Source: Pseudomonadota bacterium
Lineage (GTDB): Bacteria > Pseudomonadota > Alphaproteobacteria > Caulobacterales > Caulobacteraceae
Direction of reading: 5' to 3'
Assembly (NCBI GenBank): GCA_023424215.1
Contig: JAFAEC010000105.1
Coordinates: 1-16,292 of the forward strand
DNA: 16,292 bases
Within the stretch, counting starts at the first letter, position 1. Every line of letters begins with the position of its first letter. Made by a program: the position numbers and the translations under genes. The notes beneath the pieces were generated by a model. That model was not told the DNA's origin. It saw only the letters and a list, made by a program, of their open reading frames with translations, and ran no database searches. Positions 1 to 7,048 of the stretch are shown piece by piece.

Positions 1-827
1 GGCGCCGGACGCGTCGCCGGAGCCGGAGCCTCGCCCGGAGGCGGCGTCACCGCCGGGTCCGCCGGAGCCGTTTCGCCGGCGGCGGGCGGGATCGGCGGCA
101 GGGTCGGGTAGGGCAGGCTCGGCGCGCCGGCATCCGGATAAGGCAGGGGCTCGGTTCCGGCGACCGGGGCGGGATCGATCCGGTCGGGCGCGTCGAGATC
201 GTCGCGGATGAAGGCCCAGGAGCGGCTGTCGGAGCAGGCGCAGGCCTTCATGAAGCCCTCGCGATCGCGCCAGACGATCAGCGGATATCGCGGGTGCAGG
301 CCGGCGTCGCCGAGATGGCGCGCCAGGAGGGCGACGAAGTCCCTTCCCGCATCGACCACCGCGGCGCGGGCGAGATTGCCGTCGGCGGCGGGAATGCCGG
401 CCGCGGTCCAGTTGCGCGACGGGGTGGCCGTCCAGCGCTGGTACAGAACCCAGTCGCGAGTCAGCCACAGCTCGGCCACGGTGGCGCGCTCCGCGGCGGT
501 GGACTGGGCCAGTCCCTCCCGGTCGGGACGGGCGAAGACGATGATGCGCGCCTCGACGCCGGCGGCGCGCAGCTTGGGGACCTCCTCGGCCTCGTAGCGC
601 TGCATGGCCGCGGAATCCCGGTAGCCGACGATATAGAGCGGCGCCCCGCCCCCGCCGGCGGAGATCCACGAGCTCTCGTCCAGCAGCTGCTGGATCTCCG
701 CCTGATGCCGGGTGACCGTCACCGGCTGGAAGCGCGCGTAGAAATTCCAGTACGCCCAGTAGCCGCCGCCGGCGAGCGCCAGCCCGATCACGGCGGCGAG
801 GGCGGACCAGACGAAAAAGCGTCGCAT
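1..827 (-). CDS. membrane-anchored hypothetical protein, possible thioredoxin-like fold (3' end outside window)
   Basis: I do not recognise this as a named family. The reading frame runs leftward from an ATG at 827-825 and is still open at the window edge (275 codons visible). A GGAG lies about 10 nt before the ATG. Residues 5-25 form one hydrophobic N-terminal segment, either a membrane anchor or an uncleaved signal. Residues 55-210 look like a soluble alpha/beta domain: a strand (APLYIVGYR), a helix, a second strand (VEARIIVFARPD), a long helical part and a late strand (YPLIVWRDREG). This order resembles DsbC/DsbG-type thioredoxin folds, but there is no CXXC after the first strand. The only visible cysteines form a late CAC (196-198). 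From about 215 the tail is rich in Pro and Ala and probably disordered or periplasmic. The redox-fold idea is inference; the coding call rests on codon pattern and continuous frame. Confidence 0.7.
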   Translation of the reverse strand, partial: MRRFFVWSALAAVIGLALAGGGYWAYWNFYARFQPVTVTRHQAEIQQLLDESSWISAGGGGAPLYIVGYRDSAAMQRYEAEEVPKLRAAGVEARIIVFARPDREGLAQSTAAERATVAELWLTRDWVLYQRWTATPSRNWTAAGIPAADGNLARAAVVDAGRDFVALLARHLGDAGLHPRYPLIVWRDREGFMKACACSDSRSWAFIRDDLDAPDRIDPAPVAGTEPLPYPDAGAPSLPYPTLPPIPPAAGETAPADPAVTPPPGEAPAPATRPA

Positions 828-843
828 GCGGGGGAGCGCTCCA

Positions 844-862
844 GCTTGGCGGTTCGCCAAGC
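844..862. repeat. perfect 8-bp inverted repeat, 3-nt loop
   Basis: GCTTGGCG-gtt-CGCCAAGC is an exact hairpin in the 106-bp gap between mmsA and the leftward gene starting at 827. It would form in that gene's 5' leader, ending 16 nt before its ATG and just ahead of the GGAG. Possible roles are leader structure, operator or residual attenuator. It has no T-tract in either direction, so it is not a typical terminator. Confidence 0.5.
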
Positions 863-895
863 CTAACGCCTATCACCGATCGGCGCAGCCGCGAA

Positions 896-921
896 CGCCG
901 GAGAGGCGAACCCCTCCGGCG
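896..921 (-). terminator. possible stem-loop terminator after mmsA
   Basis: On the minus strand, 13 nt past the mmsA stop, CGCCGGAG pairs with CTCCGGCG around one A/C mismatch and two more G-C pairs, closing a UUCG loop. There is no U-tract, so this is either a weak or Rho-assisted end or a 3'-protecting hairpin. Confidence 0.35.
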
Positions 922-933
922 GCGCCGGCCTCG

Positions 934-2436
934 TCAGCCCATGGTCGGGATGACGAAGGAGCTGTCGGCGTGCTCCAGCTCGCTGTCGGGCCAGCGGGCG
1001 GTGACCGTCTTGGTCTTGGTCCAGAAGCGCAGGCCTTCCATGCCGTGCTGGTTGATGTCGCCGAAGGCCGAGCGCTTCCACCCGCCGAAGGTGTGGTAGG
1101 CGACCGGCACCGGGATCGGCACGTTGATGCCGACCATGCCGACGTTGACCCGGGCGGCGAAGTCGCGCGCCGCGCGGCCGTTCTGGGTGAAGATGGCCAC
1201 GCCGTTGCCGTACTGGTGCTGCGACGGAAGGTGCAGCGCCTCCTCGAAGCTGGCGGCGCGCATGATCTGCAGCACCGGACCGAAGATCTCCTCCCGGTAG
1301 GACTCCATCTCCGGCTTGACGTGGTCGAACAGCGACGGGCCGATGAACCAGCCGTTCTCGTGGCCCTGCAGCTTGAAGCCGCGGCCGTCGACGACCAGCT
1401 CGGCGCCTTCCTGCACGCCCTTCTCGATCCAGCCCTCGACCCGCGCCTTGTGGGCGGCGTTGACCACCGGGCCGTAGTGGGCGTCGGCGTCGGTCGAGAC
1501 GCCGACCTTCAGCTTCGGGATCTCGGCGACCAGGCGCTCGCGCAGTTCGTCGGCGGTCTTCTGGCCGACCGGCACCACCACCGGCAGGGCCATGCAGCGC
1601 TCGCCCGCGCTGCCGAAGGCCGCGCCGGTCAGATCCTTGATGACCTGGTCCATGTCGGCGTCGGGCAGGACGATGCCGTGGTTCTTGGCTCCGCCCATGG
1701 CCTGCACGCGCTTCCCGTGCTCGGCGCCCATCCGGTAGACGTAGTGGGCGATGTCGGACGAGCCGACGAAGCTGATTGCATGCACCTGCGGGTGGGTCAG
1801 GATGGCGTCGACGGCCGCCTTGTCGCCGTGGACGACGTTGAGCACCCCGGCGGGGGCGCCGGCCTCGAGCATCAGCTCGCCCAGACGCACCGGCACCGAC
1901 GGATCGCGCTCGGACGGCTTGAGGATGAAGGTGTTCCCCGCCGCGATGGCGACGCCGAACATCCACATCGGGATCATGGCCGGGAAGTTGAACGGGGTGA
2001 TGCCGGCGACCACGCCCAGCGGCTGGCGCATCGAATAGACGTCGATGCCCGGGCCGGCGCCCCAGGTGTATTCGCCCTTCAGGGCGTGGGGGATGCCGCA
2101 GGCGAACTCGATCACCTCCAGGCCGCGCTGGATGTCGCCCTTCGAGTCGGCGACGACTTTGCCGTGTTCCGAGCTGAGCAGCTCGGCCAGCTCGGTCATG
2201 TTGGCCTCGACCAGCCGCTTGAACTCGAACATCACCCGGGCGCGGCGCTGGGGGTTGGTCGAGGACCAGCCATCGAAGGCGGCCTGGGCCGCCTGCACGG
2301 CGCGGTCGACCTCGCCGACGGTGGCCAGCTGGACCCGCGCCTGCACCTCGCCGGTGTTCGGATTGAACACGTCGCCGAAGCGGCCCGAGGCGCCGGTGAA
2401 GCTCGCACCGCCGATGAAGTGGTTGATGTCACGCAT
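934..2436 (-). CDS. mmsA: CoA-acylating methylmalonate-semialdehyde dehydrogenase
   Basis: This 500-aa protein is full length for the MMSDH branch of the aldehyde dehydrogenase superfamily. The family oxidises methylmalonate or malonate semialdehyde with NAD+ and CoA to propionyl-CoA or acetyl-CoA, in valine, thymine, beta-alanine and inositol breakdown in the cytosol. Visible signatures are PFNFP (148-152) with the oxyanion Asn150, ILKPSERDP (171-179) for cofactor binding, GSSDIA, and the nucleophile in GSAGERCMA at Cys281. The usual ELGG general-base motif of hydrolytic dehydrogenases is replaced by AMGGAKNH (246-253), as expected of CoA-dependent MMSDH. The ATG at 2436-2434 gives the normal N-terminus. 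It lies 75 bp downstream of the hydrolase gene, and no partner valine-degradation genes are in the window. Symbols mmsA and iolA are both used for this family. Confidence 0.93.
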   Translation of the reverse strand: MRDINHFIGGASFTGASGRFGDVFNPNTGEVQARVQLATVGEVDRAVQAAQAAFDGWSSTNPQRRARVMFEFKRLVEANMTELAELLSSEHGKVVADSKGDIQRGLEVIEFACGIPHALKGEYTWGAGPGIDVYSMRQPLGVVAGITPFNFPAMIPMWMFGVAIAAGNTFILKPSERDPSVPVRLGELMLEAGAPAGVLNVVHGDKAAVDAILTHPQVHAISFVGSSDIAHYVYRMGAEHGKRVQAMGGAKNHGIVLPDADMDQVIKDLTGAAFGSAGERCMALPVVVPVGQKTADELRERLVAEIPKLKVGVSTDADAHYGPVVNAAHKARVEGWIEKGVQEGAELVVDGRGFKLQGHENGWFIGPSLFDHVKPEMESYREEIFGPVLQIMRAASFEEALHLPSQHQYGNGVAIFTQNGRAARDFAARVNVGMVGINVPIPVPVAYHTFGGWKRSAFGDINQHGMEGLRFWTKTKTVTARWPDSELEHADSSFVIPTMG

Positions 2437-2511
2437 GATGCCGGCGTTTCCCTGACTGAGGCCTGTTCTTGTGGGCGGCGGTTTAGACCCTGAGGCGCGC
2501 CGGCGCCAGCG

Positions 2512-3402
2512 TCACACCGCCGCGTCGAACAGGGCGTCGCGGGCCACGTCCGCGTGCAGCATGGGGAAGAAGTGCGTGCCGTCGGCGACGGTCTCCACGC
2601 TCACGTGCGGCAGGCCATGCGGGCGCTCCGGCACATGGCAGGTCGAGCCGTGCGCGGCCTTGAGAATGCGCACCGGCCGGCCGACCCGCTTCAGCGCGCC
2701 CCACGGATCGTGGGCCTGGGCCGCGTAGTTGGAGGCCTCCCATTCGGGCGGGCAGGCGAGGGCGAAGCCGGCCTCCGTCTCGACCAGCCCGTCGGACAGG
2801 TAGTCCACCAGCATGGCGTCGGGCCAGCCGCGGAACGCTCCGCGTCCCCGGTAGGCGGCCAGCGCCTGTTCGCGGCTGTCGAACACCGCCCGGCGGCGCA
2901 GGGCGCCGCGCACCAGCGGAATGCGCCGGGCCATCCGATCGAACAGCGGCAGGCGCAGCATGGCCTGGCTCCAGCGGGTCCAGATCACCGGGTCCAGAAG
3001 CACGAGGCGCGAGGCCCGCTCCGGACGCTCGGCGGCGGCGAGCAGGACCGCGGTGGCCCCCATCGAATGCCCGGCCAGCACGGCTGGCGGGCCGTCGAGG
3101 GCGTCGAGCAGGGCGATCAGGTCGTCGCGATGGTCGGACCAGCCGCGCCGCCCGCGCGGTTCGACCGGCAGGACGCTGGCGCCGTGGCCGCGCAGGTCGG
3201 GCGCCCAGACCCGCAGGGCTCCGGACAGCGGTGCCAGCAGGCTGCGGTAGGTCATGGCGTTGAAGCCATTGGCGTGGACGAAGACCAGATCCACCGGCCG
3301 CTTCGGGTCGCCGAAGTCGAGCACCGCCATCTCCCCCTCGCCCCAGCGGTTGGCGACGGGCACGGTGATGCGGCGGGGCTGGGTCAGCCGGAGGGCGTCC
3401 AT
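2512..3402 (-). CDS. alpha/beta-fold hydrolase
   Basis: This 296-aa protein has all the marks of the alpha/beta-hydrolase fold: an oxyanion loop VHANGFN (42-48), the DLRGHGAS turn (69-76), the nucleophile elbow GHSMG with Ser113, and a C-terminal GTHFF placing the catalytic His at about residue 277. Substrate is unknown; the family includes esterases, lipases, haloperoxidase-like and dienelactone-type enzymes. No signal peptide is seen, so it is probably cytosolic. The frame stays open upstream into zur. I chose the ATG at 3402-3400 because the upstream extension is low-complexity Pro/Ala/Arg shadow sequence overlapping zur, whereas this start gives a typical N-terminus 37 bp after the zur stop. 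No clear Shine-Dalgarno precedes it. It is probably co-transcribed with zur, but nothing in the sequence links its activity to zinc. Confidence 0.85.
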   Translation of the reverse strand: MDALRLTQPRRITVPVANRWGEGEMAVLDFGDPKRPVDLVFVHANGFNAMTYRSLLAPLSGALRVWAPDLRGHGASVLPVEPRGRRGWSDHRDDLIALLDALDGPPAVLAGHSMGATAVLLAAAERPERASRLVLLDPVIWTRWSQAMLRLPLFDRMARRIPLVRGALRRRAVFDSREQALAAYRGRGAFRGWPDAMLVDYLSDGLVETEAGFALACPPEWEASNYAAQAHDPWGALKRVGRPVRILKAAHGSTCHVPERPHGLPHVSVETVADGTHFFPMLHADVARDALFDAAV

Positions 3403-3439
3403 GCCGGCCAGATAGGCGTTCGCGCGGACTCCCGCCAGT

Positions 3440-3934
3440 TCAGGCGGCCTCGGCGGCGTCGCGGCAGGCGGGGCAGCGACCGTGCGCCTCGACCGTGGTC
3501 CGGACGATATCGTAGCCGGCGTCGTGCGCCGCCCGGTCGAGAGCACCGGCGAGCGGCGCGGTGACCTCCGCCGTCGCCCCGCAGCAGTCGCAGATCAGGA
3601 AGGCGGCGGCGTGGGCCGGGCCGCCCTCGGTGCAGGCGACATAGGCGCTGATCGAGGCGATGCGGTGGGCCAGCCCCTTGCGTTCGAGAAACTCCAGCGC
3701 CCGATAGACCGTCGGCGGCTTGGCCGGCTGGCCGTCCTCGCCGAAGCGGGCGATCAGATCGTAGGCCTTCACCGGCTCGCCGGCGGCCAGCAGCAGCTCC
3801 AGCACCCGCAGGCGGGCCGGCGTCATGCGCTCGCCCTCGGCGGTGAGACGGGCGTCGGCGGCGGCCAGCGAAACCGACACCGCCTCGGCGCTGGGCGGAC
3901 CGTCGTCGTGATGGTGATGGCAGGCGTCGCCCAT
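3440..3934 (-). CDS. zur: Fur-family zinc uptake regulator (Zur-type)
   Basis: This 164-aa protein is a Fur-superfamily repressor: an N-terminal winged helix (about 35-92) with recognition helix PPTVYRALEFL, then a dimerisation/metal domain. HRIASISAYVAC (90-101) closely resembles the Zur-specific segment. Zinc ligands can be placed by spacing against E. coli Zur: His90, Cys101, His108 and Glu123 for the sensing site, and two CXXC pairs (Cys115/Cys118, Cys154/Cys157) for the structural site. The N-terminus carries a Cys and four consecutive His (CHHHH, 5-9), an unusual potential metal-binding tail. The ATG at 3934-3932 has GAGG just before it, at tight spacing. It is transcribed divergently from the ZnuD-like receptor, whose start region holds a Zur-box-like palindrome, and this supports zinc rather than iron sensing. 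The gene symbol is by family and context. Confidence 0.88.
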   Translation of the reverse strand: MGDACHHHHDDGPPSAEAVSVSLAAADARLTAEGERMTPARLRVLELLLAAGEPVKAYDLIARFGEDGQPAKPPTVYRALEFLERKGLAHRIASISAYVACTEGGPAHAAAFLICDCCGATAEVTAPLAGALDRAAHDAGYDIVRTTVEAHGRCPACRDAAEAA

Positions 3935-3978
3935 GTCCTCGACCTAAGACCTTCGCCGCGCCGTCGCAACGTTCCCGC

Positions 3979-4007
3979 TTGACGTTCTGTGATGTTATCT
4001 CATAACA
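3979..4007 (+). promoter_or_regulatory. znuD promoter with overlapping Zur-box-like palindrome
   Basis: TGTTAT-ctc-ATAACA (3993-4007) is a perfect 15-bp palindrome, unusually AT-rich for this DNA and very like the TGTTATA...TATAACA core of known Zur operators. A TTGACG (3979-3984) just upstream is a good -35 element, so the palindrome covers the expected -10. It ends only 8 nt before the receptor's ATG. Zur bound with zinc would block transcription here. The -10 assignment is uncertain. Confidence 0.7.
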
Positions 4008-4015
4008 GTTCGGCC

Positions 4016-6046
4016 ATGAGAACCTTCCGCGCCCTCCTCCTCGCTGCGCCCGCCTGGGCCGTTCTCGTCGCCGCCGCCTCGGCCCAGGAGCCGCCCGCCG
4101 GCCAGGTCGCCGACCTCGGGGAGGTGATCGTCACCGGCACGCCGTTCGGGGTGACCGACCGCGCCAGCCTTCTGGCCGTGGAGGTGCTGGACGAGGAGGC
4201 GCTGGCGATCGCCCCGGCCTCGACCCTCGGCGATCTGGTCAGCGGCCTTCCGGGGGTGCGCAGCACCGCCTTCTCGCCGGGCGCCAGCCGGCCGGTGATC
4301 CGGGGCCTGTCGGGCCCGCGGGTGCAGGTGCTGACCAACGGCCTCGGCATGATCGACGCCAGCTCGGTGTCGCCGGACCACCAGGTGGCGGTCGACCCGG
4401 CCGAGGCGCGGCGCATCGAGATCGTGCGCGGTCCGTCGACCCTGGTGTTCGGCGGCTCGGCCATCGGCGGGGTGGTCAACATCATCGACGACCGCATTCC
4501 GACGGAGCCGGCCGAGGGCGGCGTCGACGGCCACGTCTCGGCCCAGTACTCCAGCGTCGACGACGGGCGCAGCTTCGGCACGCGCCTGAAGGCCAACGCC
4601 GGCCTGGTGATCCTGAGCCTGGACGCCTTCACCCGCGACGCGTCCGACTACGACGTGCCGGTGTTCCCGGAATCCGCCCTGCTGCTGGCGGAGGAGGGCG
4701 AGGCGTCCGGCGAGGAACGGTCGGTCGCCAACACCTTCGTGGAGCTCGACCAGGTCGGGGCCGGCCTGAGCTGGATCGGCCCGCGCGGCTTCGTCGGGAC
4801 CTCGGTCAAGCACGTCGAGACCACCTACGGCGTGCCGGGGCACGAGCACGAGGCCGATCCCCTGGCGCCTGACGCGGAGGCGGAAGGCGTGTCGATCGGT
4901 CTGGAGCAGACCCGCTACGACCTGCGCGGCGAACTGGACTTCGACGCCGGGCCGTTCAGCGCCGCCCGCCTGTCCGCCGGCTGGGCCGACTACGCCCACA
5001 CCGAGTTCGAGGGCGACGAGGTCGGGACGCGGTTCTTCTCGGAAGGCGGCGAGGGACGACTGGAGCTGATCCAGCGCCAGCGCGGCGGCTGGCAGGGGGT
5101 GATCGGGGCCCAGCTGCTGGATCGCACCTTCGACGCGGTCGGCGACGAGGCCTATGTGCCGCGGACCGCGATCGCCGAGCAGGGTCTGTACACCGTGCAG
5201 CGCTATGACCGCGGCGACCTGGGCGTCGAGGGCGGGGTTCGCATCGACAAGCGGTTGCTGGAGAGCGCGGCGGCGAAGCGCGATTTCACCAGCGTCTCGG
5301 CCTCGGCGGGCGTCTTCCTGCGCCCGTCGGACTCGTGGTTCCTCGGCCTCAGCGCGGCGCGCAACGAACGGGCGCCCAGCGAGGTCGAACTGTTCGCCGA
5401 GGGCCCGCACGCCGCCACCGGGGCCTTCGAGGTCGGCGACATCGACCTGGACAGCGAGATCGCCACCTCGATCGAGGGCACGGTCCATTTCGGGGCCGGA
5501 CGGTTCGAGGCCGACCTGCACGCCTACCACGCCGACTACGAGGGCTTCATCGACCTGCGCCCCACCGGCGCGGAGGACGCCGACTCCGGTCTGCCGGTGT
5601 TCGAATACGTCCAGACCGACGCCCTCTTCCGCGGTCTCGAGGCCGAGGCCGAGGTGCGGCTGTGGGAGGACGGCGACCGCAGCCTGGTCCTCTCCGGCGC
5701 GGCGGACTGGGTGCGCGCCTCCTCGGACCTGGGGCCGGTGGCGCGGATCCCGCCGTGGTCGGCGACCGCGGGCCTCGACTGGACCTCGCGTCGGCTGGAC
5801 GCGGGCCTTGAGGTGCGGCACGTCGGCGAGCAGGACCGGACCGCCGCCTTCGAGCGCCCGACCGACAGCTACACGCTGGTGAACCTGAAGGGCGCGGTGC
5901 GGCCGTTCGCCGACCGCGACGTCACCCTGTTCGCCGAGCTCCACAACCTCACCGACGCCGAGGCGCGCGAGCACGCCAGCTTCCAGAAGGACATCGCACC
6001 CCTGCCGGGGCGGAACCTCCGGGTGGGCGTGACGTACCGCTTCTAG
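4016..6046 (+). CDS. znuD: TonB-dependent outer-membrane receptor, ZnuD-like (zinc uptake)
   Basis: This 676-aa precursor has a signal peptide (1-23, cleavage after ASA), a TonB-box-like EVIVTG (36-41), a plug domain (about 50-160; LGDLVSGLPGV, RPVIRGLSG, RIEIVRGP, GGVVNIID) and a beta-barrel ending in aromatic YRF, as needed for outer-membrane insertion. It would move a metal across the outer membrane using TonB-ExbBD energy. YGVPGHEHE (271-279) matches the His-rich external loop motif of zinc receptor ZnuD; the Cys pair of Neisseria ZnuD is not seen in that loop. I chose the ATG at 4016 because it starts exactly at the signal peptide; earlier GTG/ATG codons at 3989 and 3992 would fall in the promoter and operator and spoil the signal. 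No Shine-Dalgarno is visible, so the mRNA may be leaderless. The divergent zur gene and the palindrome predict derepression in low zinc. Confidence 0.87.
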   Translation: MRTFRALLLAAPAWAVLVAAASAQEPPAGQVADLGEVIVTGTPFGVTDRASLLAVEVLDEEALAIAPASTLGDLVSGLPGVRSTAFSPGASRPVIRGLSGPRVQVLTNGLGMIDASSVSPDHQVAVDPAEARRIEIVRGPSTLVFGGSAIGGVVNIIDDRIPTEPAEGGVDGHVSAQYSSVDDGRSFGTRLKANAGLVILSLDAFTRDASDYDVPVFPESALLLAEEGEASGEERSVANTFVELDQVGAGLSWIGPRGFVGTSVKHVETTYGVPGHEHEADPLAPDAEAEGVSIGLEQTRYDLRGELDFDAGPFSAARLSAGWADYAHTEFEGDEVGTRFFSEGGEGRLELIQRQRGGWQGVIGAQLLDRTFDAVGDEAYVPRTAIAEQGLYTVQRYDRGDLGVEGGVRIDKRLLESAAAKRDFTSVSASAGVFLRPSDSWFLGLSAARNERAPSEVELFAEGPHAATGAFEVGDIDLDSEIATSIEGTVHFGAGRFEADLHAYHADYEGFIDLRPTGAEDADSGLPVFEYVQTDALFRGLEAEAEVRLWEDGDRSLVLSGAADWVRASSDLGPVARIPPWSATAGLDWTSRRLDAGLEVRHVGEQDRTAAFERPTDSYTLVNLKGAVRPFADRDVTLFAELHNLTDAEAREHASFQKDIAPLPGRNLRVGVTYRF

Positions 6047-6061
6047 GCCGGCGAGCGGCGT

Positions 6062-6090
6062 TTGCCGCCCCGGACCATCCGGGCTAGAAG
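6062..6090 (+). promoter_or_regulatory. housekeeping (sigma-73-type) promoter for sapC
   Basis: TTGCCGC (6062-6068), 14 nt, then GCTAGAAG (6083-6090) fits the Caulobacter consensus TTGaCgS-N10-14-GCTAnAwC closely. Transcription would start near 6096 with a leader of roughly 30 nt. The -10 region runs into a perfect palindrome GAAGGCG-CGCCTTC (6087-6100), and the spacer contains CCCGGA-cca-TCCGGG (6069-6083). Either could be an operator or leader structure. Confidence 0.6.
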
Positions 6091-6127
6091 GCGCGCCTTC
6101 CCTTTCTCTCCAGAGCCGATCGCGTCC

Positions 6128-6925
6128 ATGACCGACACCACCGCCACCGCCCAGAGCGGCGCCCTCTCCGGCAACGTCCTCTTCTACGGCCAGCCCGAGC
6201 CGCTGTCGGTCGAGGCGCACGGCAAGCTCGGTGCCAACCCGGTCGACAAACCCTACGCCTTCGTCGGCCAGACCAACCTGGTGCCCCTGACCGTCACCGA
6301 GTTCGCCCCGGCGGCCCTGTCGTATCCGGTGATCTTCGTCGGCGAAGGCCGGCAGCCGGTGGCCGTGATGGGCCTGCGCGCGGGCGAGAACCTGTTCGTC
6401 AGCGCAGATGGCGACTTCCGCGCCGAGGCCTACATCCCGGCCTATGTGCGCCGCTATCCGTTCGTCTTCGCCAACGACGACGCGCAGAAGCGCCTGATCC
6501 TGTGCGTCGACCGCGCCGCGCCGTTCATCGCCGAAGGCGGCTCGACCCCGCTGTTCGAGAACGGCGAGCCGTCGGCCTACACCCGGCAGGCCATGGAGTT
6601 CTGCAACAACTTCGAGCAGGAGCGTCAGCGCACCGACGCCTTCGTCCAGCTGCTGAAGGACCTCGACCTGCTGGACGTGCGCGAGGCGATCTTCAACCCG
6701 CGCAACCCCGACGGGACCGCCGGTCAGCCGCAGAAGCTGGCCGAGTATTTCGCCGTGTCGGAGGACAAGCTGAAGCAGCTGCCGGCCGAAAAGCTGGCGG
6801 AGCTGCGCGACAACGGGGCCCTCGGCCAGATCTACGCCCACCTGGTCTCGCTGCTGGGCTGGGACCGGCTGATCGCCATGGCCTTCCAGCGCGCCTCGAC
6901 CATGCCGACGGCGGCGAACGCCTAA
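6128..6925 (+). CDS. SapC family protein
   Basis: This 265-aa protein matches the SapC family in length and features: FVGQTNLVPLTVTEF (45-59), SYPVIFVG (65-72), YIPAYVRRYPFVF (102-114) and LCVDRAAPFI (125-134) with FENGEPSAYT following. The family is named after a Campylobacter S-layer-associated protein, but in alphaproteobacteria it is commonly found beside TonB-dependent receptors and its molecular role is not established. No signal peptide or membrane segment is visible, so it is probably cytosolic. The ATG at 6128 fits the conserved family N-terminus; an in-frame upstream GTG or ATG-like extension would overlap the promoter. It lies 81 bp downstream of the receptor, but its own promoter suggests it is not simply under zinc control. 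Confidence 0.85.
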   Translation: MTDTTATAQSGALSGNVLFYGQPEPLSVEAHGKLGANPVDKPYAFVGQTNLVPLTVTEFAPAALSYPVIFVGEGRQPVAVMGLRAGENLFVSADGDFRAEAYIPAYVRRYPFVFANDDAQKRLILCVDRAAPFIAEGGSTPLFENGEPSAYTRQAMEFCNNFEQERQRTDAFVQLLKDLDLLDVREAIFNPRNPDGTAGQPQKLAEYFAVSEDKLKQLPAEKLAELRDNGALGQIYAHLVSLLGWDRLIAMAFQRASTMPTAANA

Positions 6926-6935
6926 AAAGCGGCCC

Positions 6936-6950
6936 GTGGCCAAGGGCCAC
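6936..6950. repeat. small inverted repeat after sapC
   Basis: GTGGCC-aag-GGCCAC is a perfect 6-bp stem 10 nt past the sapC stop and ahead of the main terminator. It may be a 3'-end stabilising hairpin. Confidence 0.35.
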
Positions 6951-6976
6951 TGGAAACCGGCCATGTCTGAAGAACA

Positions 6977-7004
6977 GCCCCGTCGGTCCGCCGGCGGGGC
7001 TTTT
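6977..7004 (+). terminator. intrinsic terminator of sapC, probably bidirectional
   Basis: GCCCCGTCGG pairs over 10 bp (one G-U) with CCGGCGGGGC around TCCG, followed by TTTT. On the minus strand the same stem is followed by a U-rich TGTTCTTC, so it probably also ends the convergent leftward transcript from 8528-7049. Confidence 0.8.
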
Positions 7005-7048
7005 CCGTGCGCGCAGGCAAAAGACGCCCTGCCGCCGGCCGCCAGCCG

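Noticed and set aside
1913..1937. GGAAC-N16-CGTC on the minus strand inside mmsA
   Set aside because: One mismatch in the -10, internal to a coding sequence, with no start or RNA structure downstream.
826..2493. Long plus-strand open frame opposite mmsA
   Set aside because: Shadow of mmsA in high-GC DNA; the minus-strand protein has all dehydrogenase motifs and this one has none.
3402..3546. Upstream start of the hydrolase at 3546
   Set aside because: It would overlap 107 bp of zur with low-complexity sequence; no conserved hydrolase residues precede the ATG at 3402.
6007..6031. GGAAC-N16-CGTA near the end of the receptor gene, upstream of sapC
   Set aside because: The -10 is CGTA rather than CGTT, it lies inside a coding region, and sapC has a good housekeeping promoter closer by.
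3995..6964. Very long open frame on the minus strand across the receptor and sapC
   Set aside because: It is antisense to two clearly recognised proteins, is rich in Gly/Arg/Ala/His typical of GC-rich shadow frames, and has no family signature or start signals.
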